Part shown: positions 1 through 8,827 of the stretch, piece by piece | Position numbering within the stretch: the first letter of the stretch is position 1 | Layout of the letters: each line of letters starts with the position of its first letter | Origin: Psychromonas sp. SA13A | GTDB lineage: Bacteria > Pseudomonadota > Gammaproteobacteria > Enterobacterales > Psychromonadaceae | Assembly (NCBI RefSeq): GCF_011378715.1 | Contig: NZ_WTKU01000018.1 | Span: forward strand, 25,498-89,497 | DNA: 64,000 nucleotides | Reading direction: 5' to 3' | Made by a program: the position numbers and the translations under genes | The notes under the pieces: model-generated | The model's database searches: none | What the model was told of the DNA's origin: nothing | Seen by the model: the letters and a program-made list of their open reading frames with translations, nothing else

Positions 1-10
1 TAAACTACTT

Positions 11-57
11 TAGTTGATAAAGTCTACTATAATGTATTTAAGTTGACAATGTCAACT
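11..57 (+). promoter_or_regulatory. Promoter and operator-like palindromes before the MarR gene
   Basis: A perfect palindrome AGTTGACAATGTCAACT lies at 41-57 (7-bp arms, 3-bp centre). A weaker copy of the same dyad, with arms TAGTTGA and TCTACTA, lies at 11-29. A TATAAT hexamer at 28-33 falls between them. MarR proteins usually bind such dyads over their own promoter, so autoregulation is inferred. The -35 element is not clear. Confidence 0.55.
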
Positions 58-76
58 AACTTTAAAGGTGCCCTCT

Positions 77-508
77 ATGAAAAATGACTTTAGTTCAGAT
101 GCTGTTTTCAATATCGTTCATTGCTATCGTCTAGCGATGCGTTCAGAACTGAAAGCTAATGAAATTGGGTTGAATTCGATGCATGTAAAATGTTTATCTT
201 TTATTAAAAAAAATGAATCCTGTACCGCGCACGATATTGTGTGTTTTTTTGACAAAGATAAATCACAAATAGCGCGATTGATTAAAGAAATGATTGAGCA
301 TAAATGGATCACTAAAACAGCAAATCCCGAAGATAAACGTAGCTTGATCCTGTCACTGACAAAAGATGGAAAAGTGCTAGCTACGCAACTTTATGAGGCA
401 CAAGCAAAAATCAAACAGCAGATGCTACAAGGGTTATCTCAGGAAGAACTGCGCGTGTTTAATAAAGTGAGTGAGACAATGACAAATAATTTGAAATTAT
501 TTAAGTGA
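77..508 (+). CDS. MarR-family transcriptional regulator
   Basis: A 143-residue winged-helix protein. The DNA-binding core is the stretch with CTAHDIVCFFDKDKSQIARL as helix-turn-helix, followed by the wing containing NPEDKRSLILSLT, a hallmark of the MarR family (D-x-R motif). The ATG at 77 is preferred over the in-frame GTG at 68 because AAAGGTG at 64-70 is then a well-spaced ribosome binding site. The ligand and target are unknown. Two operator-like dyads upstream suggest it represses itself. The neighbour upstream is outside the window. Confidence 0.85.
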   Translation: MKNDFSSDAVFNIVHCYRLAMRSELKANEIGLNSMHVKCLSFIKKNESCTAHDIVCFFDKDKSQIARLIKEMIEHKWITKTANPEDKRSLILSLTKDGKVLATQLYEAQAKIKQQMLQGLSQEELRVFNKVSETMTNNLKLFK

Positions 509-515
509 TGATAAC

Positions 516-545
516 GAGGAGCTCATTTAATAAAATAAGCTCCTC
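516..545. terminator. Weak hairpin after the MarR gene
   Basis: Arms GAGGAGCT and AGCTCCTC (8 bp) with a 14-nt loop, a few bases after the MarR stop codon. There is no clear T-run on either side, so it may be a weak terminator or an RNA 3' stabilising hairpin. Confidence 0.35.
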
Positions 546-646
546 AATAAAACAAGATCTTAATTAAAAAGGTGCGATGAAATTCTTTTATAATTTACAT
601 TCAACATTCAACATTCAAATTTTAATTTTCAATGTGAAGAAATAAG

Positions 647-943
647 TTAATTGAATAGGGAGTCTGCCAATTGATCAACGGTCATTTTTGCTTTTCTAAT
701 GGTGATCTCAATACATTCGTCACGACTACCTACTAAATCAGAGCGTATAAATTGATGCGTTTGTAATGTTTCATCTTCACCCTTAGTGATCGTCGCTGCT
801 ACTCGAAATTGTCCGCCCTCTGCTATGGGGGCAGGCGTAATAATAAAGCCATTATAGGTTACGCTTGCAGCCTCTTCGGCTGTTGTTGTTGCTTCTGAAG
901 TGTTGCTTGAAAAAAGTGAAGTGATACTTGATAAAAATCCCAT
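647..943 (-). CDS. HlyU-family protein
   Basis: A 98-residue protein matching the HlyU family (PF10115): a short N-terminal stretch MGFLSSITSLF, then VTYNGFIITPAPIAEGGQFR and a C-terminal half with FIRSDLVGSRDE. The family is named after HlyU-like proteins annotated as transcriptional activators, but no DNA-binding motif is visible here and the role of most members is untested. AAGGA precedes the ATG at a normal distance. It is monocistronic and divergent from nothing obvious: the next gene downstream on the same strand ends elsewhere. Family assignment is firm, function is not. Confidence 0.75.
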   Translation of the reverse strand: MGFLSSITSLFSSNTSEATTTAEEAASVTYNGFIITPAPIAEGGQFRVAATITKGEDETLQTHQFIRSDLVGSRDECIEITIRKAKMTVDQLADSLFN

Positions 944-1438
944 TATATATTTTCCTTAAATTCTTTCATGTTGCATCATTGCTTGTATTTATGTTTGAAA
1001 TAATTGATAGATTAACTGAATAATCTTCATATATAGCAGTGTTCTACTCGTTTATTTGAAGTGCATTATTTATCAAAAAACTAAACACCTCTCTGTAATA
1101 CTAACTCTATTAAGTGCGTGATTAAATATTGCGTCAAACATTTATTCTGCTTGCAAAATTGATAATCCAGAAGTGATGATCTTCAATGTTGAATTCGCTA
1201 ACCAAGCTTGATCAGTTATTTAGTGGAATTGTCATAATACAATGTTGAATCCGCCATGCATTTTAACTTAAAGTGTTAAGACCATCGCCTGTAGTGATAA
1301 AGTATCAAAATAAGTAAGCGTTCCAATATTCTATTTCGAGAGCAAAAAAAAGCAACTCAAGGAGTTGCTTATATTCTGTTATACATGATAAGCACAACAA
1401 TCAGTATATTGTGCTTATTTTACGCAATAAGCTTATGT
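944..1438. other. Intergenic region with two hairpins
   Basis: No plausible gene was seen. The left part should hold the promoter of the HlyU-family gene. The right part holds the transporter terminator (1344-1370) and a second perfect hairpin with 10-bp arms ATAAGCACAA / TTGTGCTTAT at 1388-1418, closer to the transporter stop codon. Confidence 0.6.
1344..1370 (-). terminator. Terminator of the NSS transporter gene
   Basis: On the minus strand AAGCAACTC / GAGTTGCTT forms a 9-bp stem with a 3-nt loop followed by a run of T (seen as A-run 1344-1351 on the plus strand). A second hairpin without a T-run lies between it and the stop codon at 1388-1418. Confidence 0.75.
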
Positions 1439-2821
1439 TTAAAATAAACCGATAGCATTGGCAAATACTAATAAAATACCGATTGGTGCTACAAAACGTA
1501 GTAACAATAATACAATCGAGAAAGCTGTATCTGACATTTGGAACTCTTCTTTCAAAATTTCTGGCTTGATCACCCAGCCAGCAAAAATTGAGATAAAGAT
1601 ACCACCAAGCGGTAATAGAATATTCGCCGTGATGTAATCTAAGAACTCAAAAATGTCTCCGCCCATACCGAATGATAGTTTTGTCCATTCTGCGCCTGCA
1701 AATGAGTAAATAGTTAATAGACTTAAAAGCCAAACTGTTACACCAGCAATGATAGCCGCTTTAGTACGACTCATGTTTTGACGTTCAGCTAAGTAAGCAG
1801 TAGGGGATTCAAGTAAAGCTATTACAGAAGTAAAGGCTGCAAATACAATCATGATAAAGAATAGTGTGCCTACTAAATCACCAAATGGCATTGAACCAAA
1901 CGCAAGTGGAAGCGATTGGAATAATAAACCAGGTCCTGCACTTGGCTCTAAACCATTAGCAAATACGATTGGGTAAATAGCTAAGCCTGCAATTAATGCA
2001 ACAACCGTATCGGCAATCGCGATAGTAATAGATGTTTTTACAATTGATACACCTTTTGGCAGGTACGCACCATAAATCATCATAATACCCATTGCTAAGC
2101 TTAGAGTGAAAAAGGCGTGGCCTAATGCAACTAATGCACCTTCAATAGTAAGCTGAGAAAAGTCTATATGGAACATAAAGCTAAATGCAGATGCAAAATC
2201 ACCGACGACAGCGGAGTAAAGCATAATGCCCACTAATAGTAGTAATAAAGATGGCATTAAGTAAGTAATGGCTGTTTCTAAACCATTTTTTACACCTTTT
2301 GAAATTACATAAACAGCGGCAATAAGTGTTAATGAAGACCAAACAAGCAGTTGTGAAACACTAGTAATTAAGTCAGTAAATAAAGCGCCAATTACGTCTG
2401 CATTAGTTGCAGGTACTGCAGCCGCAGAACTGAACTCGCCTGAGCCAGCAAAAAATACGTAAGCTGCTGCCCAACCTGCAATTACTGCGTAAAAACTAAG
2501 TATTAAGAAACCCGCTAATACACCTATAGTGCCAATGATTGACCAATGAGAGGAATGACCTGATTCGGTAGCAACATGCGCTATAGCATTCGCTGGTGTT
2601 GAACGACCACGTTTACCGATCACTACTTCAGCCATCATCACAGGTATACCGATTAAAAAGATACATAGAAGGTATACAAAAACGAATGCACCACCACCAT
2701 TTTCACCCATGATGTAGGGGAATTTCCAAATATTACCAAGTCCAACTGCAGCACCGGTTGCAGCTAAAACGTACGCGTATCGACTTGACCATCGATTGGA
2801 GACATGTGTATCAGTGTTCAT
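1439..2821 (-). CDS. Sodium-dependent transporter, neurotransmitter:sodium symporter family
   Basis: A 460-residue inner-membrane protein with about eleven or twelve hydrophobic segments. The N-terminal motif YAYVLAATGAAVGLGNIWKF followed by PYIMGENGGGAF is the conserved first helix and sodium-binding region of LeuT-fold NSS/SNF transporters. Bacterial members import amino acids or related amines with Na+, which fits a marine host; the substrate cannot be read from sequence. The start is supported by AAGGAT seven bases upstream. It is flanked by long intergenic regions and ends in its own terminator, so it is probably transcribed alone. Confidence 0.88.
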   Translation of the reverse strand: MNTDTHVSNRWSSRYAYVLAATGAAVGLGNIWKFPYIMGENGGGAFVFVYLLCIFLIGIPVMMAEVVIGKRGRSTPANAIAHVATESGHSSHWSIIGTIGVLAGFLILSFYAVIAGWAAAYVFFAGSGEFSSAAAVPATNADVIGALFTDLITSVSQLLVWSSLTLIAAVYVISKGVKNGLETAITYLMPSLLLLLVGIMLYSAVVGDFASAFSFMFHIDFSQLTIEGALVALGHAFFTLSLAMGIMMIYGAYLPKGVSIVKTSITIAIADTVVALIAGLAIYPIVFANGLEPSAGPGLLFQSLPLAFGSMPFGDLVGTLFFIMIVFAAFTSVIALLESPTAYLAERQNMSRTKAAIIAGVTVWLLSLLTIYSFAGAEWTKLSFGMGGDIFEFLDYITANILLPLGGIFISIFAGWVIKPEILKEEFQMSDTAFSIVLLLLRFVAPIGILLVFANAIGLF

Positions 2822-3434
2822 TTAAATCCTTGAGATGTAATTAAAATAGATATTTTTATAGCAGAAACGTATTAAAACATAATTTAAGCGAATAATTGCC
2901 TAAGAATAATAAAAGTTCGGGCTATAGGCTACATAAACCATCATAAAAATTAATTTATGTTATTGAAAGCATACTCAGCTCAATAAAATGGCACGCAACT
3001 CAGTGAAATGAGCAATACCTTAGCATTGCTGTGGTTTATAGAAATTGATATTGCACAGAATAATCGACTTTTAAGGTGTTGCAAACAATATTCTATATAT
3101 CAGGTTTAAAGCTGACTCGAATCTTTTAAATCATAATTATTGGTGTTTTGTAAATAAAAAATAGTTTAATGATCATAGCTATAGCATGACACTGTATTTC
3201 CACTACCTTGCCAGTCATTGTGTACAGGAGTAAACTAAATGCTTTTTTAATCTTAATCTCTCAAGCTGTTCTTCTGTGTAAATTTAATAGATCAAATACG
3301 CCAAGATTTTAAATTAATACCTTAACAACAGAGGTTTCAATTAAAAGTTGTGACTAAAAGCTGTCATTTGATGAAGCATTACAGTTACTCGGCTCGTACA
3401 CTGTTAAACATCAAAAAATAAATAGGAGTATTTA
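2822..3434. other. Intergenic region, 613 bp, no gene seen
   Basis: Divergent promoter region between the NSS transporter (minus) and the nicotinamidase operon (plus). AT-rich with stop codons in all frames. No RNA gene, palindrome array or riboswitch fold could be recognised by eye. Confidence 0.5.
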
Positions 3435-4079
3435 ATGATCAAAATTGTAAAAACGAAAACGGCCAGTTTTGATATCGACCCTCAATGTGGTTTTACTCCT
3501 TTGTGTCCCGATGAGTTACCGATAGTTGAAGGGGATTTAATTGCACCAGAGTTAAATGCTCAAGCTAAGTTTGCTGACTATCGATTAGTTAGTAAAGATT
3601 GCCATCCTGCTCAGGCACCTTGGATCGCGGAATCTGCTGATCAAGTGATGACGCCGGTGGAGGGGGATTACCCTAGTTTAGATATTAAATGGCCAGCGCA
3701 TTGCGTGGTTGGTACAAAAGGAAATAGTTTAATACCTGGATTACCTAATGAAACTGAGTACGATTTATTAGTTAAAAAAGGTGAGCAGCCTTTTAAACAC
3801 CCCTATGGTGCTTGTTATCAAGACCTTGCTGAAACTGAAAGCACTGGTGCAATTGAATGGTTGCAACAACAAGGGGTTGAAGTGGTTATTGTTGGGGGGC
3901 TTGCGACTGATTATTGTGTTAAAACATCGGTGTTACAGTTATGTAGGGCTGGATTTAAAGTGATTGTTAATTTAGCGGCTTGCCGTGGGGTTGACCGTGA
4001 ATCGACAAAAATAGCCTGTACAACAATGCAAATGGCAGGTGCAACACTGATTAATAATAGTCAGGAACTGGAGTTGTAA
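3435..4079 (+). CDS. Nicotinamidase / isochorismatase-family cysteine hydrolase
   Basis: A 214-residue cysteine hydrolase of the isochorismatase fold. The catalytic triad is visible as Asp15 (SFDIDPQCGF), a lysine in VKKGEQ (Lys114 or Lys115) and Cys161 (GLATDYCVKTSV); the His of KDCHP fits the metal site. Nicotinamidases convert nicotinamide to nicotinate. The gene overlaps the following pncB by one base (TAATG), so both enzymes are made together and form the Preiss-Handler salvage route to NAD. The start has AGGAG at a good distance. Function is well supported by context; the family also includes other amidases. Confidence 0.85.
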   Translation: MIKIVKTKTASFDIDPQCGFTPLCPDELPIVEGDLIAPELNAQAKFADYRLVSKDCHPAQAPWIAESADQVMTPVEGDYPSLDIKWPAHCVVGTKGNSLIPGLPNETEYDLLVKKGEQPFKHPYGACYQDLAETESTGAIEWLQQQGVEVVIVGGLATDYCVKTSVLQLCRAGFKVIVNLAACRGVDRESTKIACTTMQMAGATLINNSQELEL

Positions 4080-5299
4080 TGAGTAATACAAAAATAGATC
4101 GTTGGTTGATTAATAGCTTAATGGATATTGATTTTTATAAAATAACCATGTTGCAGGCTTTTTATCATGCAGCGGAGTTCCGTCTAGTTAATGTGCAGTG
4201 GAAATTTGCATGTAGAAATAAGGAAGGCTTAGATTTAACGCCTTTGATTCCAGAAATTCAAAAGCAACTAGAGCATATTTGTACGCTATCTTTTACAGAC
4301 GAAGAATTAGATTATCTAGCGAAGCTGTCTTTTATTAAACCTGATTACATTGAATTCCTACGTATTTTTAAATTAAATATGAAATTCATCCATCTACATT
4401 CAGACGGTGAAAATATTAATTTACGTTTTGATGGTCCTTTATTACACGTCAGTTTATTTGAAATTTATGCCTTATCCATTATCAGTGAATTACACACTTA
4501 TATTAATTGTGGTGGTTTCGATCTATTTATCGCTCGTGAAAAATTAGCTTCAAAAATTGCGCTGCTTAAAGCCGAAGGTGATTTAAGTGGTTTTAGTTTT
4601 ATAGATTTTGGAACTCGGCGTCGAGCCAGTAAAGATTGGCAAGAAGAAGTATTAACAACCTTGAAAGCTGAATTACCAGATTCCTTTGTCGGAACAAGTA
4701 GTGTTCATTTTGCAAGAACGCTGGGTTTACCCGCGCTCGGTACCATGGCTCACGAATGGTTCCAGAGTTGGCAAGCAGTAACCCGCTTGGCGGATGCGCA
4801 AACTGCAGCATTAGAAGGTTGGGTAAGAGAATACAGAGGACGACTTGGTACTGCATTAACAGATTGTTATTCGATGGATTCTTTTATTCGCGACTTTGAC
4901 GATCCGTATTTTGGTAAATTGTATGATGGCCTTCGTCACGATAGTGGTTGTCCCTTTATATGGGGAGAAAAAGCCATTGCTCTGTATCGAAGTATGGACA
5001 TTGAACCACTAAATAAAACACTGGTATTTAGTGACTCTTTAGACTTTCCTCGTATGATCGAAATATGGAAACGATTCAGAGGACGTATTAAAGTCACATT
5101 TGGTATTGGTACGAATTTAATGAACGATGTAGGCAACACACCATTAAGTATTGTGATTAAAATGATCACGGTTAATGGCAAACCGGTTGCTAAAATTTCT
5201 GATGAGCCTGGTAAAAGTATGTGTGAAGATCTCGGTTATTTGCAATATCTCGCCAGTCAATATGGGATTGATCCTAGTACGGTAAAAATATCTAAATAG
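4079..5299 (+). CDS. pncB: Nicotinate phosphoribosyltransferase
   Basis: A 406-residue cytoplasmic enzyme that makes nicotinate mononucleotide from nicotinate and PRPP with ATP. Recognised by DIDFYKITMLQAFYH near the N terminus, FIDFGTRRRAS, GTMAHEW with His225 as the expected phosphorylated histidine, GLRHDSG, and the phosphate-binding region ending in GTNLMNDVG. Length matches E. coli PncB. Its start codon overlaps the stop of the nicotinamidase gene, indicating translational coupling. A strong bidirectional terminator follows. Confidence 0.95.
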   Translation: MSNTKIDRWLINSLMDIDFYKITMLQAFYHAAEFRLVNVQWKFACRNKEGLDLTPLIPEIQKQLEHICTLSFTDEELDYLAKLSFIKPDYIEFLRIFKLNMKFIHLHSDGENINLRFDGPLLHVSLFEIYALSIISELHTYINCGGFDLFIAREKLASKIALLKAEGDLSGFSFIDFGTRRRASKDWQEEVLTTLKAELPDSFVGTSSVHFARTLGLPALGTMAHEWFQSWQAVTRLADAQTAALEGWVREYRGRLGTALTDCYSMDSFIRDFDDPYFGKLYDGLRHDSGCPFIWGEKAIALYRSMDIEPLNKTLVFSDSLDFPRMIEIWKRFRGRIKVTFGIGTNLMNDVGNTPLSIVIKMITVNGKPVAKISDEPGKSMCEDLGYLQYLASQYGIDPSTVKISK

Positions 5300-5331
5300 C
5301 TTTTTACTTCTTTCAATAGCATTAATTTAAT

Positions 5332-5382
5332 AAAAAAGGGCTTAACGCTATTACTTTAAGTAGTAGCATTGAGCCCTTTTTT
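5332..5382. terminator. Bidirectional terminator between pncB and yejM
   Basis: AAAAAAGGGCTT opposite a right arm TTGAGCCCTTTTTT, with an inner stem ACGCTA / TAGCAT. T-runs occur on both strands, serving the two convergent genes. Confidence 0.85.
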
Positions 5383-5418
5383 GTTGTCATAATGTTAGTT
5401 GCAGTGTCAGTCGTAGTG

Positions 5419-7224
5419 TTAATTAAAGCGACGTAATTTCGATAGCACGTCAATCAGTAAGGTAATATCAAATTCATTTTCATTACCCGCTTTACCAACA
5501 CCTTCACCTTGCCAGTCAATACTATCAATATCGCCATTTCCTGAGAATTGCGTGATTTTATCTGTTTCATAAATAATATAATTATCTATATCGCCAGATA
5601 AAACATACTGCCGTACATTGTTATCTAATAAATGTTGGCCACTACTGTAAGAATTTGCAGGGTTTGTCACTGCAAAAATATCTTGCATTAACGTCGGTAT
5701 AATATCCACATGGCTTGTCATTCTATAAATGTTTTTAGGTGTTTTATCAGGCCAAATAATGACTAATGGTACATGTGAACCATTAATTAACTCATCATTT
5801 GTATTTTGACCTTTAAATGATTGTCCGTGAGTTCCAGTGATAACAATAATAGTATTTTGGTATTGTTTTTGTTCTTTTAAAGTTTCTATTAAACGTTGTA
5901 TCTGGTTATCGATAGTTGCAACCTGAGACTGATATAGAGACAAATTTTCACTTTGTTCCGGAATTGTTCTGTGCGTAGCTTGAGAAAATAAATGGTCATT
6001 TTTTTGTTCTAAGTAGACATAACTAAACCAAGGTTTATCCAACTGTTGAGTTGCTGCCCATTTTACCCATTGTTGCACTACTTGAATGTTATTTTCTGCT
6101 TTTGAGTAATAGACATCAGGTATCGTTTTTAACTGACTAAAACTGCTTTGTAAAAACTCTGGGTGTACAAATCCAATACTTGAAAACAGTCCAATAGGGC
6201 GTTGTTGTGCCACCACTTCGTTCATTAAAATTGGTGCGATATGGTTTTCTGTAACAGCATTCCAATAACTATTGGGTAGTCCATAAAACAAACTAAATAC
6301 ACCTTGTCGACTATTATTAGCGCCACTAAAATGATTTTTAAAATTCATACCTTGTTCGCTTAAAGCTTCTAAATTAGGCATATTATTAAGGTTTAACATG
6401 TCAGCACGCAAAGACTCTACATTAATGATCAACACGTTATTGTTGGCATTTATTGTTGGTTTTTGTGCATAGCTTAACGGCGTGAGTGGATAATTAAGTT
6501 GTTGTTGATTGGTTCCTGCTTGACCCAGACTATTTTTTTGTAATTTGTCTTCATTTAACCAACCCTGTTTAGTCAAAAAAGTGCGTGCAGTCATCGGGTA
6601 GGATAACGGATAAAGTGACTTTTGATGGGTGATTGGTCGGTATTGCGTGGCATCAGCCCAAATAAAAACAAGATGTGTGAGCACAAAAGCCGCGAATAAA
6701 AACAGGGCGATAGGCTTGCCGATGTGTTTAGACTGAATTTTTCGTACTTTTTTCCATAATAAAAAGGAAAAAAGCAGTTCCAATGAGAATGTGATTGGTA
6801 TTGAAATATAGTGAAGGTTGATTGAATAAATAGCTTCAACTTGTTCCGGTTTTTGTAAAAATTGCCAAATAAGTGGATTTAGATGGAAATCATAAAGCCG
6901 AAAAATTTGGGTGTCAATAATCAAAAAAGTGATCGCAGTGGTTGCGATCACAATAGAAATTATTCGATAGGTCAAATTATGGGAAATTAAAAAAGCTAAC
7001 GGAAATAACAGAATGCCGAAGACCATCGCCCCAAGGAAACTGAAATGGCCAACTAAGCTTAAGAATTGATAAAAAATGCCTAAGCTTGAATCAGCTAACC
7101 CTGAATAGGCGATATAACGCAGGCTAATTAAAGAGATGGCAACAATATTGAAAAATGTAAACCAGTGAGCCCAAGCTACTTGCTTGGCTACGTTATCGTG
7201 GAATTTATGACCCGTTTCTACCAT
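5419..7224 (-). CDS. yejM: Inner-membrane sulfatase-like protein of the YejM/PbgA (LapC) family
   Basis: A 601-residue protein: five hydrophobic helices in the first about 200 residues (DUF3413 domain), then a periplasmic alkaline-phosphatase/sulfatase fold beginning near NNNVLIINVESLRADMLN, with ITGTHGQS and the later NGSHVPLVI. In E. coli YejM senses periplasmic LPS and controls LpxC turnover through LapB, and the sulfatase-like domain is not a working sulfatase. The serine at the usual nucleophile position (ESLRAD) fits the family. It follows yejL by five bases, as in E. coli. Role here is by homology. Confidence 0.88.
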   Translation of the reverse strand: MVETGHKFHDNVAKQVAWAHWFTFFNIVAISLISLRYIAYSGLADSSLGIFYQFLSLVGHFSFLGAMVFGILLFPLAFLISHNLTYRIISIVIATTAITFLIIDTQIFRLYDFHLNPLIWQFLQKPEQVEAIYSINLHYISIPITFSLELLFSFLLWKKVRKIQSKHIGKPIALFLFAAFVLTHLVFIWADATQYRPITHQKSLYPLSYPMTARTFLTKQGWLNEDKLQKNSLGQAGTNQQQLNYPLTPLSYAQKPTINANNNVLIINVESLRADMLNLNNMPNLEALSEQGMNFKNHFSGANNSRQGVFSLFYGLPNSYWNAVTENHIAPILMNEVVAQQRPIGLFSSIGFVHPEFLQSSFSQLKTIPDVYYSKAENNIQVVQQWVKWAATQQLDKPWFSYVYLEQKNDHLFSQATHRTIPEQSENLSLYQSQVATIDNQIQRLIETLKEQKQYQNTIIVITGTHGQSFKGQNTNDELINGSHVPLVIIWPDKTPKNIYRMTSHVDIIPTLMQDIFAVTNPANSYSSGQHLLDNNVRQYVLSGDIDNYIIYETDKITQFSGNGDIDSIDWQGEGVGKAGNENEFDITLLIDVLSKLRRFN

Positions 7225-7229
7225 TGTTA

Positions 7230-7454
7230 TTATTTATCTTTCAAATTAATAGAAGCACTTAATGCTTTTACAAATTTGTCGCTAATGGCTTTACGTTGAG
7301 ATGTTGGTACTTGGCTATTAATAACATGTGTAATGCTATTTCCGAGAATCATTAGACTCAAATCAACGGACACATCATTGTCGTGTAAAACCTCCATTAC
7401 CTGGTCAAGAATAGTTTCGATTTTTTGGCTAGAGTATTTCGATTGAATTGGCAT
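7230..7454 (-). CDS. yejL: UPF0352 (DUF1414) family protein YejL
   Basis: A 74-residue helical protein, with MPIQSKYSSQKIETIL at the start and VPTSQRKAISDKF near the end, which matches YejL. Its biochemical role is unknown. It is the first gene of a yejL-yejM pair and is divergent from the yejK gene; this trio is conserved across gammaproteobacteria. Length is normal for the family. Confidence 0.85.
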   Translation of the reverse strand: MPIQSKYSSQKIETILDQVMEVLHDNDVSVDLSLMILGNSITHVINSQVPTSQRKAISDKFVKALSASINLKDK

Positions 7455-7717
7455 AATAAACTTCTAATTAAGGGATAATAATTGCGATATGATACCGCAC
7501 TCATATTATTATACCAATCACTTAAAGACTGGAATTTTAAAGTTGATCGGATAATTAACCAAACATAATATCCTCTTTAGCGTATCTGTCTGTTAATTAT
7601 GAAAGTGAATCCGAACCTAGATTCGCACAATAAGCTTCGATTTGCTGTTTTAAGATCCGCCGTGGTGTGTATAATTTACCAATTAAGTTCACTTGCTTCA
7701 ATAAGGTCTCTCTATCT

Positions 7718-8794
7718 ATGAACGTTTCTGCTACTAACATCATTTTACATTCGCTTAGTTACAATAGCGAAGGGGTTTTAAATTGTAAAATGCGCGAAGG
7801 TGAATTACCTATTTCCCCTTCTATTGAGCAACTGGTGATGGACTTACACCGTGGTTATCAAAGTAAATCTAATAAAGCATTTGCTTATTTCGCTGCTGAA
7901 GCTGACAAGCCACAAGTATTTCATCGCGCCTTGAAAGAAGAGTTATCGGGTGAATTAGACTTTGTTAGCTTTTCACAACAAGCAGCAACGTGTTTGGTTG
8001 ATGAATTAAAAGAGCATGACTTTGCAGAAGAGGGTGTGTTGTTGATTACTAAGTATAGTTGGACAACTAGTGACTATTTATTGGTGGCGTTATTACAAAA
8101 TAACCAATCGATTAGCGTCAACGAAAACTTAGAACTACAAGTTAGTCAGCATATTGAAACGAGTAAAATTCAACTTGTGGCCAGAATTGACCTCACTTTA
8201 TTAGCTCGCGATCCAGAAGCTAATCGTTACATATCATTTATTAAAGGGCGAGTGGGTAGAAAAGTATCCGATTTCTTTTTAGACTTTATGGGCGCAAAAG
8301 AAGGATTTGATGCAAAAGCACAAAACCAAGGTTTGTTAAAAGCGGTCGATGAATTTTGTGAAAAACAAGCTTTACCTACAGAACAAAAACAAACAGTACG
8401 TGAAGTCACTTCAAATTATTGTAAAGAGCAATTAAAAGAAGGCGAAGATATTGACCTGTCGAGTTTATCCGAAGAGTTTAAAAGCGCTTCTAGCCTTGAA
8501 GGTAGTTTTTATGATTTTGTCACTGAGGATTATCAACTAGAAGAGAACTTTCCTGCTGATCGAACATTAATGAGAAAGCTAACCAAGTACACTGGCCAAG
8601 GCGGCGGTATGAACATCAGCTTCGACCAAAAACATTTAGGTACTTCAATCAGCTATGATGAAGCTTCAGATACATTGACTATCCAAGGTATTCCACCAAA
8701 TCTTCGTGAACAACTTAAACGCGATGCGTTAATCGAGACTGATAGTAAAACTGAGTCTGCACAAATATCTGACGATGACAAAGCGCCTTTTTAA
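7718..8794 (+). CDS. yejK: Nucleoid-associated protein YejK (NdpA)
   Basis: A 358-residue nucleoid protein of the NdpA family, recognised by the N terminus MNVSATNIILHSL, IGKV-like motif FIKGRVGRKVSDFFLDFMGA, and the acidic tail region. The open frame extends upstream to a GTG at 7667, but a TATAAT hexamer lies at 7670-7675 within that extension, and family members start at the equivalent of Met 7718, with AAGG at 7703-7706 in front. It is divergent from yejL-yejM. It is expected to bind DNA in the nucleoid; its exact function is poorly known. Confidence 0.88.
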   Translation: MNVSATNIILHSLSYNSEGVLNCKMREGELPISPSIEQLVMDLHRGYQSKSNKAFAYFAAEADKPQVFHRALKEELSGELDFVSFSQQAATCLVDELKEHDFAEEGVLLITKYSWTTSDYLLVALLQNNQSISVNENLELQVSQHIETSKIQLVARIDLTLLARDPEANRYISFIKGRVGRKVSDFFLDFMGAKEGFDAKAQNQGLLKAVDEFCEKQALPTEQKQTVREVTSNYCKEQLKEGEDIDLSSLSEEFKSASSLEGSFYDFVTEDYQLEENFPADRTLMRKLTKYTGQGGGMNISFDQKHLGTSISYDEASDTLTIQGIPPNLREQLKRDALIETDSKTESAQISDDDKAPF

Positions 8795-8827
8795 GGTTGA
8801 CTGTTAATTTAAAAAAGTGATTAAAGC

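Noticed and set aside
7667..7717. GTG-started extension of yejK
   Set aside because: It contains a TATAAT hexamer and family members start at the later ATG.
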